DNA of 64,000 bases. Origin: Ditylenchus dipsaci. Lineage: Eukaryota; Nematoda; Chromadorea; Rhabditida; Anguinidae. A program made the position numbers and the translations under genes. The DNA is taken from positions 62,001-126,000 of the forward strand of contig SADC01001286.1 of the NCBI GenBank assembly GCA_004194705.1, written 5' to 3'. Of this stretch, positions 23,920-35,119 are shown in pieces (the first letter of the stretch is position 1; each line of letters starts with the position of its first letter). The notes beneath the pieces are model-generated. The model saw only the letters and a list, made by a program, of their open reading frames with translations. It made no database searches and was not told the origin of the DNA.

Positions 23920-25128
23920 CTGAATTTCACTCAAAAAAATTCAAAAATTGTTAATTTCGTGTCGAGACCAACTTTCGGCGACAAGACAAAGATTTTCGGC
24001 CACAAAAAGGGATTTTCGGCCACCATTATATTATATCCCAAACCAACAAAAACCACTTAAAACGACCCGAAAGCACCCCAAACATCCTCGAACCACCCCA
24101 AACTACCACGACCACCTTAACCCACCCCAAACACCCCCAAACATCGCAAACACCAAAAAACACCCAAAAGCATCCGAACCACCCGAAATTACTTAGAGCC
24201 ACACATTTTGGGTGGTTTAGGATGGTTTTCGGTAGCTTTGGGTGGTATGGGTGGTTTTTGGTGGTTTCGGTTGGTTTTGGGTGGTTTGGATTCTTCGGGT
24301 GGTTTCGGTTGATTTTAGGTGGTTTTGGTGGTTTGGAAACGACTTGGTACCACCATCAATGTACTACTACGACTACCGACGTACTACCACTACGAAGGTA
24401 CACCGATTGCGAAACACCTCGGTATCGAAACTTGCTTAACATAAACTAAGTACTACTAACTGGTACTGCGAACATATACCACGGATAAAATATTGAACTG
24501 AACGATTGGTAATCTGACATTGCGTTTGTTGACAGAAAAAACCTGGGTAGTTCGGGTAGACAACCGGGGTAGTCTGGGGATAGCAATCGGTTTGAATCAA
24601 CTTAATTGAGCTACACTGAGAAGATGTAGCTTAGAAAATAAATATAAGAACAAGAACACAACAATATAATGATGTTTGAAGTCAGTTGGGTTATAAATTG
24701 TTGAAAGAGTACTGTTTGAAGCAGTATAAGTAGTCAGGATCGAAAACTGTGTGTGAGATTTGCAACTAGTGGTGAGATTTGCCCACACCCGCACCACACC
24801 CGCTCCCCACCCACACTCCTCATTGTGAACAGGGTGTAGGTGCGGGTGTGGGTCTGAGTGTGGGTGTGGGATTTTCAAAGCTTATTGTGAACACGAGTGT
24901 GGGTGCGGGTGTGGGTCTGAGTGTGGGTGCGAGATTTTGAGTGTTCACAATAGAGAGTGTGGGTGTGGGTGCGGGATTTTGTTTTTATGTGAACGTGCCT
25001 TAACTGTGCCAATTTACAACAATTACACATTAATAATGGTTCAATAGATGTTCATCGTTTAAAATTTCCACCTCAGGCTTTTTTGCAAAAATATAACAAC
25101 AAAAACTAAATATCAAACAAGTAACAAC

Positions 25129-25283
25129 TCAATCATGATTCATAATAAAGTTAAAGGCCAATCCTCGAAGATATTCCATGAGGTCCAGGTCTTCTGGATC
25201 AGTTCTTGCATATTGCAGCACCTTCTTTAGAATTATGCCATCGGCATCAGAGTACTTCTTTCGTTTTTTTTCAGGCTGAAGTC
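25129..25283 (-). CDS. Probable last exon of an unrecognised gene
   Basis: Minus-strand frame after acceptor ttagcag. It starts LQPEKKRKKYSDADGIIL, continues KKVLQYARTDPEDLDL, and ends FNFIMNHD before TGA at 25129-25131. The frame stays open to 25470, so the exon limit is uncertain. The basic start and acidic helix-like remainder look protein-coding, but I recognise no family. The equivalent segment in the second version (about 28670-28830) is broken by indels. No upstream exons are identifiable. Confidence 0.4.
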
Positions 25284-25469
25284 CTGCTAAGTAGTGTTCG
25301 TAATGCATGTCGTGTGAGCTGGATAATAGCCTTGGATAGATTTGGCCGAGACCACTGCCTTCAGTGGTTTCACCCCAGTAGAGATCGAGAGAGTGGAGTA
25401 ATGGCCCTTCGGTAGTTTGAATTATATGGCTAGTGGATACTAGATGGTTCGATTTCTCTTTCGCCCCCA

Positions 25470-25670
25470 CACCTGGATTCTAAGAAGGCCCGGCCCAGGT
25501 AACCGGGCTAATCCCCTGCTCGTGGAACCTAGCAGAAGATGCCACGCTAGTCCGTCTTGTCGCCAAGCGATGAAAAGGACTACGCTGTGTAGCTGGAAGC
25601 TAGTTCACCAGGAGTGGGTTGAGATTAGAATGAACTCTTTCGCCCTCATACCTAATTAAAGCGCCTGGGC
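25470..25670. other. GC-richer block, conserved between the versions, function unknown
   Basis: Contains ccggcccaggtaaccgggct and two ctctttcgccc phrases. Repeated at 28985-29190 with few changes. It has no ORF of note and does not match a tRNA or 5S pattern. I make no functional call. Confidence 0.3.
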
Positions 25671-25893
25671 ACTTGGTTACCTCATTTTTCACCTTAATCA
25701 CCACCGGAATACTAAATGATAATTCGGTAATTTGCCACTAATCTATATGACTGAGTCGATTCCAGATGGTTCGACGAGTCTTTTGCAAAACTAGCAAACT
25801 AGATGATATCCACAAGGACAAAACGGTCCGTGACAATATTTCATGTATCCATTGAAACGATAAGCATATAACATTAGTGGAATAATATTAACA

Positions 25894-25910
25894 NNNNNNN
25901 NNNNNNNNNN
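25894..25910. other. Assembly gap (17 Ns)
   Basis: A run of n. The left flank ends aatattaaca, which recurs at 29412-29421. The right flank begins aacacgttttt, which recurs at about 20480. Confidence 0.99.
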
Positions 25911-28900
25911 AACACGTTTTTTGAATTTAGGAGACTATTTTACAGAAGAAAATAGGGTAGGTTTGAGTGTATAGAGCCAAGTCACTGAATTCTGATTATA
26001 AATGTTATGATATATTTATTTATGAGCTTCCAAATACATGTATAATAAGCTGTTTACAAAATAAAGGTAATAAGTTTTCAAAAAATTTGACACATTACAA
26101 CAATGGTAAAAGGAACGTCTCGTCAATTGTGAAAAAGAAGATCCAACAGATACCTACTTGTTATTTAGGTTGCTATACACCTAAACCACTAACACTGGCA
26201 CGGCTGTACGTCCTGATAGTATGCCTTTGTGCAGAATTTCACGCTGAGCAACGATGGTGAAAAAAAAATTGAAAAAAAAGTAACTCTACGGTGGTCAGCA
26301 GCCTTTGTAAACCATCAATGTCACGATTTTCGCCTATACCACTTCAAAGAGGTAAACATGCCACTGTTTCAATATATTTATTATATTTCATGTGCAAAAG
26401 AAAGCGCAGATTGCGAGCTTTTGAATGACATATCGTGGAGGCATTATGACATATGAAAATTTTTGGCTCACAGAAACCATTGTGTTTTTTTTCAAACGTT
26501 GTTCCTACAAAAATATGTACAAAAAGTGTTAAAACGCCGTTTTTTAGTTAATGGTGATACTATTCCACGGAGCAAGAGAATGCACCAGATAGTGCTTTAA
26601 TCAAATGGAGCTGCAACCAGGCTTTTTGAGTGTTTAGCAAACGTTCAAAAGTATATACCAAAAACGTCTTGACCTGAAACTTCGATTTCGCTACATAATC
26701 TGGAATTCTGACACTTGATTCGTGTTCAGCATGGTCAATTTACTAAAGAAACTGTCCTTGATTATCACATCACTGTCAAATTTAAAATTCCGCTCGAGAC
26801 AAAAATAATTTAAATTCAAATTTTCAAATTCATTTTTTGTCGTTCAAATTGTTTTACCCGTCAAATCGTAAAAATGTGTTTTTATCTCCAAAACTTTTTT
26901 TTTTAACATTTTCACATCAAAATGTAGCCATGTATCTCGGCTTCCTAACAAGCTATTGACTGAATTTCTGAGATTTCAAAAAGTCGGAGACAAAAAGTCT
27001 TTGTAAGGAGCAAATTTTTCAAAAAATCTCACTTATCTCAGACATAATTCGGTGCGTAGGCGTTTGGCCACTTTTGTGTCATTTTGGGCTTCTGCCCTAT
27101 GTTCTGTCTAAGCCACTTAGGCTTATTTTTTCAGCCATTTTGTAGTTCGTAAGGCATTTTTTGGTCCTAAGCCTGGGGACCGGCAGTTAAGCGAGAAGGT
27201 CAGTTAGCGATGGCCAGTAGCGAAGGTTTTTTCAAAATTTTTGATATTTTTTGACATAAAAGTACTCTTTATGTGGAAAACATTTTTTCTGAGGCCACTC
27301 AGTAGCTGAAATTTCCTCAGGAATCCGAATCAAAAACACAGAATTTTAAAATAACGCGTGGTCGTTGAGATATGACCTAAAATTGGATGGTCATCATTTA
27401 AAAATGACAATCACGCAACTTTAGGTCATATCTCAGCGACCACGCGTTATTTTGAAATTCTGTTTTTTTATTCGGATTCCTGAGGAAATTTCAGCCACTA
27501 AGTGGCCCCAGAAACTGTTTCCACAAAAAGAGTACTTTATGCAAAAAATATCAAAATTTTGAAAAAAACCTTCGCTAACTGGCCATCGCTAACTGACCTT
27601 CTCGCTAACTGGCTGTACACCCTAAGCCTAAGGCTAAGCCTAAGGCTAAGCCTAAGTGGCTAAAACAGGGCGTGCCTATAAAAGATAAATTAGAGAAATG
27701 TTCAATGAACTATTTGATAAAAAAGACATTTGCTCAAATAAGGGTTTGCTCAAATAACGTGATTCACTACTGAATTACATCGGTTATTTGAGCAAACCCT
27801 TATTTGAGCAAATGTCTTTTTTATCAAATAGTTCATTGAACATTTCTCTTTATCTTTTTTTTTTTATCTTTTTAGCACAGCCCTAACAGAACAGGCAGAA
27901 CGCCGAAAATGACACAAAACTGGCCAAACGCCCTACGCCATAATTCGAGCAAGACTCTTGAACAAAATGCATTTAGAGACTATTTTAGCCCAGCTCCAGT
28001 GACCACAACATGACAAAACAGGTAAAAAGTCAAATTTAAAAGTGTCCAAAACTCAATTTTATTGATCAGAACTCAAAAATATGTCTTTTTTGAACTCCTG
28101 AGGCAATTTTGAGTCGATATAGGGTGTTTTAAAACACTTTTGTGTATTTGTTGTGGGAACATTTACCGTACGAATGAATTCACCGGGATAAATGAATTTA
28201 CCGAGGATTTGCCCAAGATATGTAAAAAGGGCTACCAGACATTTCCAATATTTTGGAAATTGTCGCCCGACATTTTCCAATATTTTTTCGGTAAATTCGG
28301 GCGAAACGAGCGAATCGACCGAAAAATATTGGAAATGTCGTGCGACATTTTCCAACAATATTGGAAATCGTCTGGTAGCCGTAAAAAGTTTTGAATGGGG
28401 CCAAATGGCCAAACGTGCGGCCGTCCGTGACAATTCGATTTCTCATCCGATTCGGTCGATTCGTCACCTCCTACTCAAAGGGACGACTCGTCACTATTTA
28501 TAAAACCGGACGATTCGTCACCTATTCTAATTAATAAAACTGTGCAATTTACAACAATTACACATTAATAATGGTTCAATAGATGTTCATCGTTAAAATT
28601 TCCACTCAGGCTTTTTTTGCGAAAATATAACAACAAAAACTAAATATCAAACAAATAACAACTCAATCATTGATTCATAATAAGTTAAAGGCTAATCCTC
28701 GAAGATATTCATGGTTTAGGTCTTCTGGATCAGTTCTTGCATATTGCAGCACCTTCTTAGAATTATGTCATCGGCATCAGAGTACTTCTTTCGTTTCTTT
28801 TCAGGCTGAAGTCCTGCTAAGTAATGTTCGTAATGCATGTCGTGGAGCTGGATAATAGCCCTTCGATAGATTTGGCCGAGCCACTGCCTTCAGTGGTTTC

Positions 28901-29421
28901 ACCCCAGTAGAGTCGAGAGAGTGGAGTAATGGCCCTTCGGTAGTTTGAACTATATGGTTAGTGGATACTAGATGGTTCGATTGCTCTTTCGCCCCCACAC
29001 CTGGATTGTAAGGAAGGCCGGCCAGGTAACCGGGCTAATCCCTGCTCGTGGAACCTAGCAGAAGATGCCACGCTAGTCCGTCTTGTCGCCAAGCGATGAA
29101 AAGGACCACGCTGTGGTAGCTGGAAGCTAGTTCACAGGAGTGGGTTGAGATTAGAATGAACTCTTTCGCCCTCATACTAATAAGAGCCTGGGCACTTGGC
29201 TACCTCATTTTTCCACCTTAATCACCACCGGAATACTAAATGACTAATTCGGTAATTTTGCCACTGAATCTATATGACTGAGTCGATCCAGATGGTTCGA
29301 CGAGTCTTTTGCAAAACTAGCAAAACTAGATGATATCCACCAAGGAGAAAACGGTCCGTGACATATTTCATGTAATCCATTGAAAACGATAAGCATATAC
29401 ATTAGTGGAATAATATTAACA
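25911..29421. repeat. Second version of the duplicated region
   Basis: Matches 20480-25893 in order. It lacks the 185-bp MITE (empty site ATCAAATAGTTCATTG at about 27824-27840) and the 2784-bp element (empty site near 28525). It has about 1 kb extra (26747-27767), partly an inverted copy of 27770-28050, which includes a 446-bp element. Many homopolymer differences distinguish the versions. Confidence 0.85.
27175..27620. mobile_element. 446-bp foldback element with CCAGTTAGCGA ends and 9-bp duplication
   Basis: The ends are GGGGACCGGCAGTTAAGCGA and, inverted, ...gtacagccagttagcga, flanked by CCTAAGCCT (27166-27174, 27621-27629). Arms contain ggaatccgaatc and ataacgcgtggtc. A second copy is at 62296-62688. 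A 9-bp duplication fits Mutator-like elements. Confidence 0.8.
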
Positions 29422-29440
29422 GAGAAGAAATTTGGTAAAG

Positions 29441-29981
29441 GGACGTTTCACCTAAAATACGCAAATGCGTATTTTAGGTGAAACGTTTCACCTACTTTAC
29501 GCATTTGCGTATTTTAGGTGAAACGTTCAAAAACAACAGGGGGGACCAAGGCAGTTTTTTTTACGTTTTTTTTCGAAAAATTTTAGATTGATTTTACAAA
29601 AGTCACGCCGCCTACTACATGAGTCACACATCCTATCACACAGCCATTGTTTCAAAACAGGTTTTAAGCATTTCGAAGGGTCAGCCTTATCCCGGACCAT
29701 GTACCCCAAAGGGCTTCCTATTGAATTAGGGTGCCTGCGAGGAGCAGGTAAAACCCAAAAGTTGTATCAATACTGATTTGATACAATACGATTTCGGTGT
29801 TTGGGTGATTAGTGGTTTGAGATGGTTCGGACACAATCTAAAAAATTTTCGAAAAAAACGTTAAAAAAACTGCCTTGGTCCCCCTGTTGTTTTTGAACGT
29901 TTCACCTAAAATACGCAAATGCGTAAAGTAGGTGAAACGTTTCACCTAAATACGCATTTGCGTATTTTAGGTGAAACGTCC
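29441..29981. mobile_element. 541-bp element with GGACGTTTCACC ends and AACAACAGGGGGACCAAGGC inner ends
   Basis: Left and right arms of about 120 bp are inverted. The outer part repeats gtttcacctaaaatacgc and its palindrome. The inner part ends in the cagggggaccaaggca word. The central 300 bp includes a phrase (ccggaccatgtaccccaaag) that recurs inverted and doubled at 39200-39275. Confidence 0.75.
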
Positions 29982-30080
29982 ACGCACCGAAATTTAAGAC
30001 CAAGAATAGCAAAGAAAACTGAGATGGTAAATGAATAACTTCATTAAGTTAGAAAACGATGAACGACGATCATTTTAAAA

Positions 30081-30290
30081 TAAATTTTGAAACTAGGTGA
30101 CGAATCGTCCAGTTTTATTAAAAGGTGACGAATTACCCCATTTTGGCGAGAGATGACGAATTGTCCGGTTTTATCGGTAAGTGACGAATCGTCCCATTAG
30201 TAGGAGGTGACGAATCGTCCGTGTCCGCAAACGGGGCCCCAATGCGGGCACGAATGCGGTGGGCCCAAACGCATAGTTAACCCAAATCCT
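30081..30290. repeat. Inverted copy of the GTCACC array plus GGGCCCAAACGC words
   Basis: Reverse complement of 22005-22200 (ggtgacgaatcgtcc units, then cggggccccaatgcgg). It could be the opposite end of one large element with 22 kb or 28.4 kb as its partner. Confidence 0.6.
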
Positions 30291-30611
30291 ATTACATAGT
30301 GAAACAATTTGTAATTTCTACCCTAATACATTCCCCGGTTATAACCACTGAGTATAAAAAATGGGTAACAGCACCTAGCAATACCACCTGAGTAGTACCT
30401 CTGGTCATCACTGGTGAAACGTTGAATTCAAGAAATTCAGTAGACATTGCAGGGATTCAAAATGCAATTTTTAAGGTTTTCAACGGCCAGGGTTCAACGT
30501 TCATGACACTCAACCATAGCATGACACACAAAAAAACACAAAAAACTAATATAGTGTAGCTATCTTACTCCTTTCACACAACCATTACATATACAAGACA
30601 GAAGAATGTTC

Positions 30612-30840
30612 TGTCGTTCTGTTAAAAATCAGATCTTGAAAAAAGCGTGAAACTCTAGGGACTTAAATTACCTCGATCAGAAGCTGAAGCGCGAGCGACT
30701 AATAAGCCCACACAAAAAATTAAATGGGGCTCAAATGCGGGGCTCAAATGCGGGGGCTCAAATACGGGGGCTCAAATGCGGGAGCTCAAATGCGGGGGCT
30801 CAAATCCAAAGGGCTCAAATGCGTAGTAACCGAAAATAGC
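30612..30840. repeat. GGGGCTCAAATGCG array with flank, inverted partner at 37050-37269
   Basis: About seven units of ggggctcaaatgcgg (30725-30830) after a unique flank running from tctgtcgttctgttaaaaat to cgcgagcgactaataagccc. The same block is inverted at 37050-37269, where it is interrupted by the Harbinger element. This copy is the uninterrupted empty site. Confidence 0.8.
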
Positions 30841-30996
30841 ACATGTCAATCGGTCACAGCATCACACATAAACAGCATCACACTTAAAAATACAGAAAAA
30901 ACATATAGCGAACAATATAGCGAACAATACAGCTATCTTTACTTTCTTACACACCATCACATATACAAGACAGACAATACAGGTTAATATGAAATT

Positions 30997-32105
30997 TTAC
31001 GATTCTATTCTTTCTTCGATTTCGTCGCTGTCCAGTGTTGAAGACGAGGCAGTCGAGCAAGTGCTGTTTTTTCCACCTTTCCTCGCATGAAGTACCTGAA
31101 ATGCATAATATCCCACAAATATTGTTCTAAGCATACGACAATCTTTGAGCCACTTGCTTGAGACTCTCGAGTAGTTGCACGAAGTTCTCTTCTCGATGGA
31201 TCATTTGACGAATGAGTTCCTGAGCATTGGATGACACTACTGCACTATCGAATTTGACTTTCTGCTAGCTGCTGCTCGCACATACTGCTGGTTTACTGTC
31301 ATGAATGGCATTTCCTAGTGAAATAATATATTGCAATCAGGAGCAAACCACAAACAAACTGTGAGCATAAGAGCACTCCTGCACTCCAGATGTCAGTTTT
31401 TCAGTTAGCGTTTCCCTGCAATAGTTCTGGCGCAACGTAGGCCTTGGATCCAAGTGAGTGTCAGTGTCTTGCGCTGGGATGGAGGAACCTTGCAAATCCG
31501 AATCGCCGAGCTTCACATTTACCGATCCAGGAAGATGTTTTCGCATTTGATATCCGATGGACTGTGTGCTTCCAGGTACTAAACACAAAAACTTTATTGG
31601 ATAACTGTTATCGAAGATTGAACCCTAATAGCCTCCATCAGTTGGCGGAAGAGGAAACGACTTCGACTTCATCAATTCGATTATTGCTCTGGCTTAGGAT
31701 CAGCTTCAGCAGATCGCCATTTTCACCGTATTCTTGGACCAGTGTTGTGTAGGCTGGAGTAGCCAGAATCTAGAACTAAAGCAGTCAGTAAAGAAACCCC
31801 GAAATAGTTACTTTACTTGATGACATGGCGTGATTCAGTATTGGACGATTTCAAGCTCTCTCAGAAAACGGATGTACTCAGTATCAGTCTAAAATTCGCA
31901 AATGACGAGAACATAGAAAATCTGGAACCTGGTGTCGATGATCTTGATAGCCACATTTCTGTTAAGCGGAGTCGAAAAAGCGATGCACCGTGGAGAAGGA
32001 ACCTTTTCCTAGACATGAAATTGACTTTACAATTTAAAGAAGAAGTTTTACGATTGGGTCTTGCTCCAAGATAGTGATTCCTTCATGCTGCAAAGTTCCA
32101 TACAT
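30997..32105 (-). pseudogene. Testis-specific-type Ser/Thr protein kinase (TSSK-like), decayed
   Basis: Kinase blocks appear in order but in changing frames. The Gly-rich loop is CLGKGSFSTVHRFF, then VAIKII (Lys of beta3), then RFLRELEIV, then the hinge QEYGENGDLLKLI, then FRQLMEAI joined over a 46-bp intron to YLEAHS. DIKCENIFLD has HRD reduced to SPSD. NVKLGD is followed by SD in place of the DFG Phe-Gly, and AYVAPELLQGN is the APE block. MPFMTVNQQYVRAAA and VSSNAQELIRQMI follow. DIKCEN and the short insert resemble the TSSK family. Introns persist, so it is not a retrocopy. The damaged HRD and DFG, plus at least five frame breaks, argue for a pseudogene even allowing for assembly indels. 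Confidence 0.75.
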
Positions 32106-32528
32106 CTCCAACGTGCATAAGCTTTTTCCAGTTGATTTGACTTGACACCCATTGAGCTCAGATTCGGAATAGAAAGCGTGTTGTTTTTGCAAGCGACGAC
32201 GAGGAGACAGAATAGAAGTCAGTTGATCGGCTAAAAGAATTGGTCTAATGTAAGAAGTTCAGCAAAGATCTGTCGCTTACATTAGACTTCAAAGCTGATC
32301 AAGAAAACAAACCGATAGGCGATGATGCGAATAGATAAAATGACAAAATTGGTCAAGCACAGGGGCAGCTTTTTCCATTGTCTGAAATTTACAATTTTCC
32401 GCGTGAGACAAACCGTCAAAATTTGAGCGCAACGGATTGACGACATTTTCTTGCCGAATCTATAGAAGTGCGCTTAACACTGAAGAAGTTCTCTTATTTA
32501 CAGGACGTGTGTTTATTTTTTGGAGTTA

Positions 32529-32708
32529 CAGTCGACGCTCTCCATAACGGACCCCTCCATAACGGACAGCTCTCCATAACGGACAAAAAATTTGGCCGAT
32601 TTTGTCAGAGTTAGTATAATTTGACATAAATTGGCGCTCTACATAACACGCTCTCTATAACGGACGAAAAAGTCGGTCCCTTCGGGTCCGTTAGGAGAGC
32701 GTCGACTG
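32529..32708. mobile_element. 180-bp pogo/Tigger-like MITE
   Basis: CAGTCGACGCTCTCCATAAC and its inverse (gagagcgtcgactg) are flanked by TA (32527-32528, 32709-32710). Arms repeat ctccataacggac. Same terminal 12 bp as the 21408 element, different inner words. Confidence 0.88.
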
Positions 32709-32878
32709 TATTAGGTTAGCATACATTTGGATGAGTTGAATATAATGTTGGTATTTTTTCCCGATTTATTGGTGTGTAAGCCTCACACTCTAAGGCGACC
32801 AATTCGCACCACAATCACATTTCGGTGGCTTGCTTGTTCTGTTATAGGAAGTTTAACGTTTTATTCTAACATTTTCAG

Positions 32879-34956
32879 AGCCTTCCCGAACATCTTTCTT
32901 TGCACATTCTCTTGTACGATCCAATGTCTCATGATCGTTCATCGACTAATCTGGGCTGGATGCAAAATTCTTCTGATCACATCGAAGGTAAGGCTGGTAT
33001 TATCAATGAAACTCAGTTTCTGCAACATTATTGGTCTTCAGCTGTGAATAATGCTGGAAAGTCGCACTTGATTGTATTGACTAATCCGTTGCGCTCTTCC
33101 TTTAGTGCTTCTCAGAACAGTCTTTTCACTCAAATGCATAGTAGGTTTTAAATTTTGTGCTGAATGCATAAAGAGTTCGTAGGTTTAGGTGGATCCGCTG
33201 CTTTCAATTCGTCTGACGGCAAGAACTTGAGCAACGAGCAGTTCAAGGTTCCTGAAACTAGTGAGTTTTCCTGGTAACATTATTGGTCTATTAATCTATT
33301 TTTTAAAGGACCGCTGGGCATGTCACATTCTCGCCTTAGCTTGAAGAACTTGTCTGGTGGTGAGATGGAAGTCGAATCTGCGTCTTTGTTTGGTTCATCT
33401 GTCAATGGATGTGTTCGAAAAGAATCCCCCAAATACGGTAAGTATCCTGTAGTTTAATGCGTGTTACAAACATATTACAGTGCATTTTTTTGTCTAGTCG
33501 TTCCGGCTCGTTTCAATTCGTCGCTTTGCGGAAAGGATCTTACGGGTTCAATGAATGGCTCTATCAACAGCACATCTCGAGGTAGTGTTTTCTTGTGTTA
33601 AGTTACAGTTCACTCTCGATACAGTGTAGCTTGCGGGGATCGGACAAATATACACTATATCGAGGTACGCTGTAAGCCAGTTTGGCTTAGAGCTGACTAA
33701 ATGAGGTTGAAAGAATATACACTATATCGAGAGTGCACTCTATCGAGAGTGGACTTATTTAAGTATTCAAATCTGATTATTTTGCTTTACCTGAAAAACC
33801 AATGCTGTGATATGATTCCGTTTTAAAAATTAACGTTTTTTACGAAGCTATGATACAGTCAAACCTCTATATAACGGCCCCCCCCTAAAATTACGTTCCC
33901 ACCTTGGTCCGACACTTTTTTAGCTCGATTTTCAAAGCTTTTTTTAATTCTGTTTTGACAGTCTGGTCGCAATATCGCAAGGATTCCGATTTTGCCGATC
34001 GTTTTTCAATATTTAAATAATTTTACTATTAAAAAATACAAAACCTCTATATACGGCCCTCTAATTTTTTTTAGAGGGCCGTTATATAGAGGTTTTGTAT
34101 TTTAATAGTAAATTATTTAAATATTGAAAAACGATCGGCAAAATCGGAATCCTTGCGATATTTGCGACCAGACTGTCAAAACAGATTTAAAAAAGCTTTG
34201 AAAATCGAGCTAAAAAAGTGTCGGACCAAGGTGGGAACGAACTTTTAGGGGGGAGGGGGGGCGTTATATAGAGGTTGAGTATCAAGAATTTTTTCGCACT
34301 GATTTGTTCACTGTCCTTCCTTCTGGTTAAGATCTTAAGCATGACTGGCTTGGCTCAAATCGCAGGTTTCGGTCAAGTTAAGAACTTTTTTTCTGGTTTT
34401 GTTACCAAGACATACGTATTACAGTTTCTGTCTAGTATTAGAATGTTATTTTTAAGAGAGGTTGAATAAATGTTGGAAAAATGAACTCTTGCCCGCGTGT
34501 CGTGTGTTCATTCATTACACTATTTTTTAGCTCCAAATCCAAAGTTCACGTCATCATTCAGCATGGGCAGTGGACGCGTCACCTCCGTCTCTCGTTTTGA
34601 CAATTATGCTAGTAGCAGTCAAGAACAGTCGGTTCGCTCAGCCATGTCCGTTGCTAATTCCTTCCATGGTTCTGCTGGTTCCTCCAAGGGCTTTGGTCGT
34701 TCTGTGCAACAGACTGGCAACAAATTCGCGACCTCATTCTGTGACTTCAGCAGTTCGTTCGGCGAGCCAACAAATCAGCCTTAATTGGGAGTGGACTTGC
34801 TGATCTTAACAGCTGCGTTCCGTCGCTGAGCTCTTTTGGACAGTCGAAGCGTAGGTTTTGATGTGACTTTTAGTGGTTTGTTAATAATTTACCCTTTCAG
34901 CGGATTACTTGAGTCTTGAGGCAGCTAAGAAGAAGTTCCATAATTTGCGTCGATAG
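32879..34956 (+). CDS. Unrecognised Ser/Asn/Gly-rich protein, multi-exon (5' end not found)
   Basis: Exons 32879-33140, 33183-33260, 33309-33437, 33498-33581 and 34531-34784, with correct GT-AG introns and matching phases. A further frame from about 34760 continues through a 46-bp intron to 34901-34956 (DYLSLEAAKKKFHNLRR, stop 34954-34956). The TAA at 34782 may therefore be an indel artefact or an early stop. The protein starts SLPEHLSLHILLYDPMS and is rich in Ser with repeated SSF, GRS and NSS. There are no membrane segments and no domain I know. The intron 33582-34530 hosts two MITEs. No convincing first exon: 32727-32870 is open but not clearly coding. Poly(A) signal at 35057. Confidence 0.6.
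33606..33765. mobile_element. Degenerate MITE in the intron at 33582-34530
   Basis: cagttcactctcgataca at the left and ctatcgagagtggact at the right are imperfect inverse ends. Internal tacactatatcgagg words. Confidence 0.5.
33856..34281. mobile_element. About 426-bp pogo/Tigger-like foldback MITE in an intron
   Basis: Left end CAGTCAAACCTCTATATAAC after TA. The right end has lost bases (gaggttgagta). Arms contain the gttcccaccttggtccgaca block and a central cctctatatacggccctcta hairpin. Confidence 0.8.
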
Positions 34957-35056
34957 AATCTGCCATATGCCATTATCTTTGTAACTGTATTTTTTTACGA
35001 CATTTCTTCGTCTATTTCTCTGCATGCTGTGTGGTTGGACCTAGGTTGCATTTGGG

Positions 35057-35062
35057 AATAAA
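35057..35062 (+). terminator. Poly(A) signal AATAAA
   Basis: Lies 100 bp after the last stop of the gene ending at 34956 and is followed by a T-rich downstream element. Confidence 0.6.
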
Positions 35063-35119
35063 GCTTTTTTGTAAATTGGTTTTCTTCTCAATTTTCTGCC
35101 GTGACAGAGTAACTTCAAG

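Larger units (their letters stand above)
22217..25000. mobile_element. 2.78-kb non-autonomous element with TAA duplication, absent from the second version
   Basis: The ends AGCTACGTTCACAT and AGGCACGTTCACAT (inverted) are flanked by TAA (22214-22216, 25001-25003). A 3-bp TAA suggests PIF/Harbinger. Inside each end is a 200-bp array of cacccacactcgcacccaca words in inverted orientation (22240-22440, 24780-24980). The middle contains a foldback element and, within that, an 864-bp hAT-like insertion. 24030-24350 is a ggtggtttYgg array and its inverse. No transposase ORF. Confidence 0.8.
20480..25893. repeat. First version of a duplicated region, ending at the N gap
   Basis: Near-identical to 25911-29421 apart from three large insertions or deletions and many 1-base differences. 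It stops exactly at the N run, while the second version starts exactly after it. The structure is that of two overlapping contig ends placed side by side. It holds a 185-bp MITE and a 2784-bp element that are absent from the second version. Confidence 0.85.

Noticed and set aside
23686..24060. 124-codon ORF and its minus-strand counterpart at 22954-23400
   Set aside because: Both translate the ttcgtaagaa arrays of the 23056-23919 element. The Lys/Leu/Arg repeats follow from the DNA repeat.
31817..32074. 85-codon plus-strand ORF MTWRDSVLDDFK...
   Set aside because: It lies antisense to the N-lobe of the kinase relic, whose Gly-rich loop and VAIKII motifs explain the sequence better.
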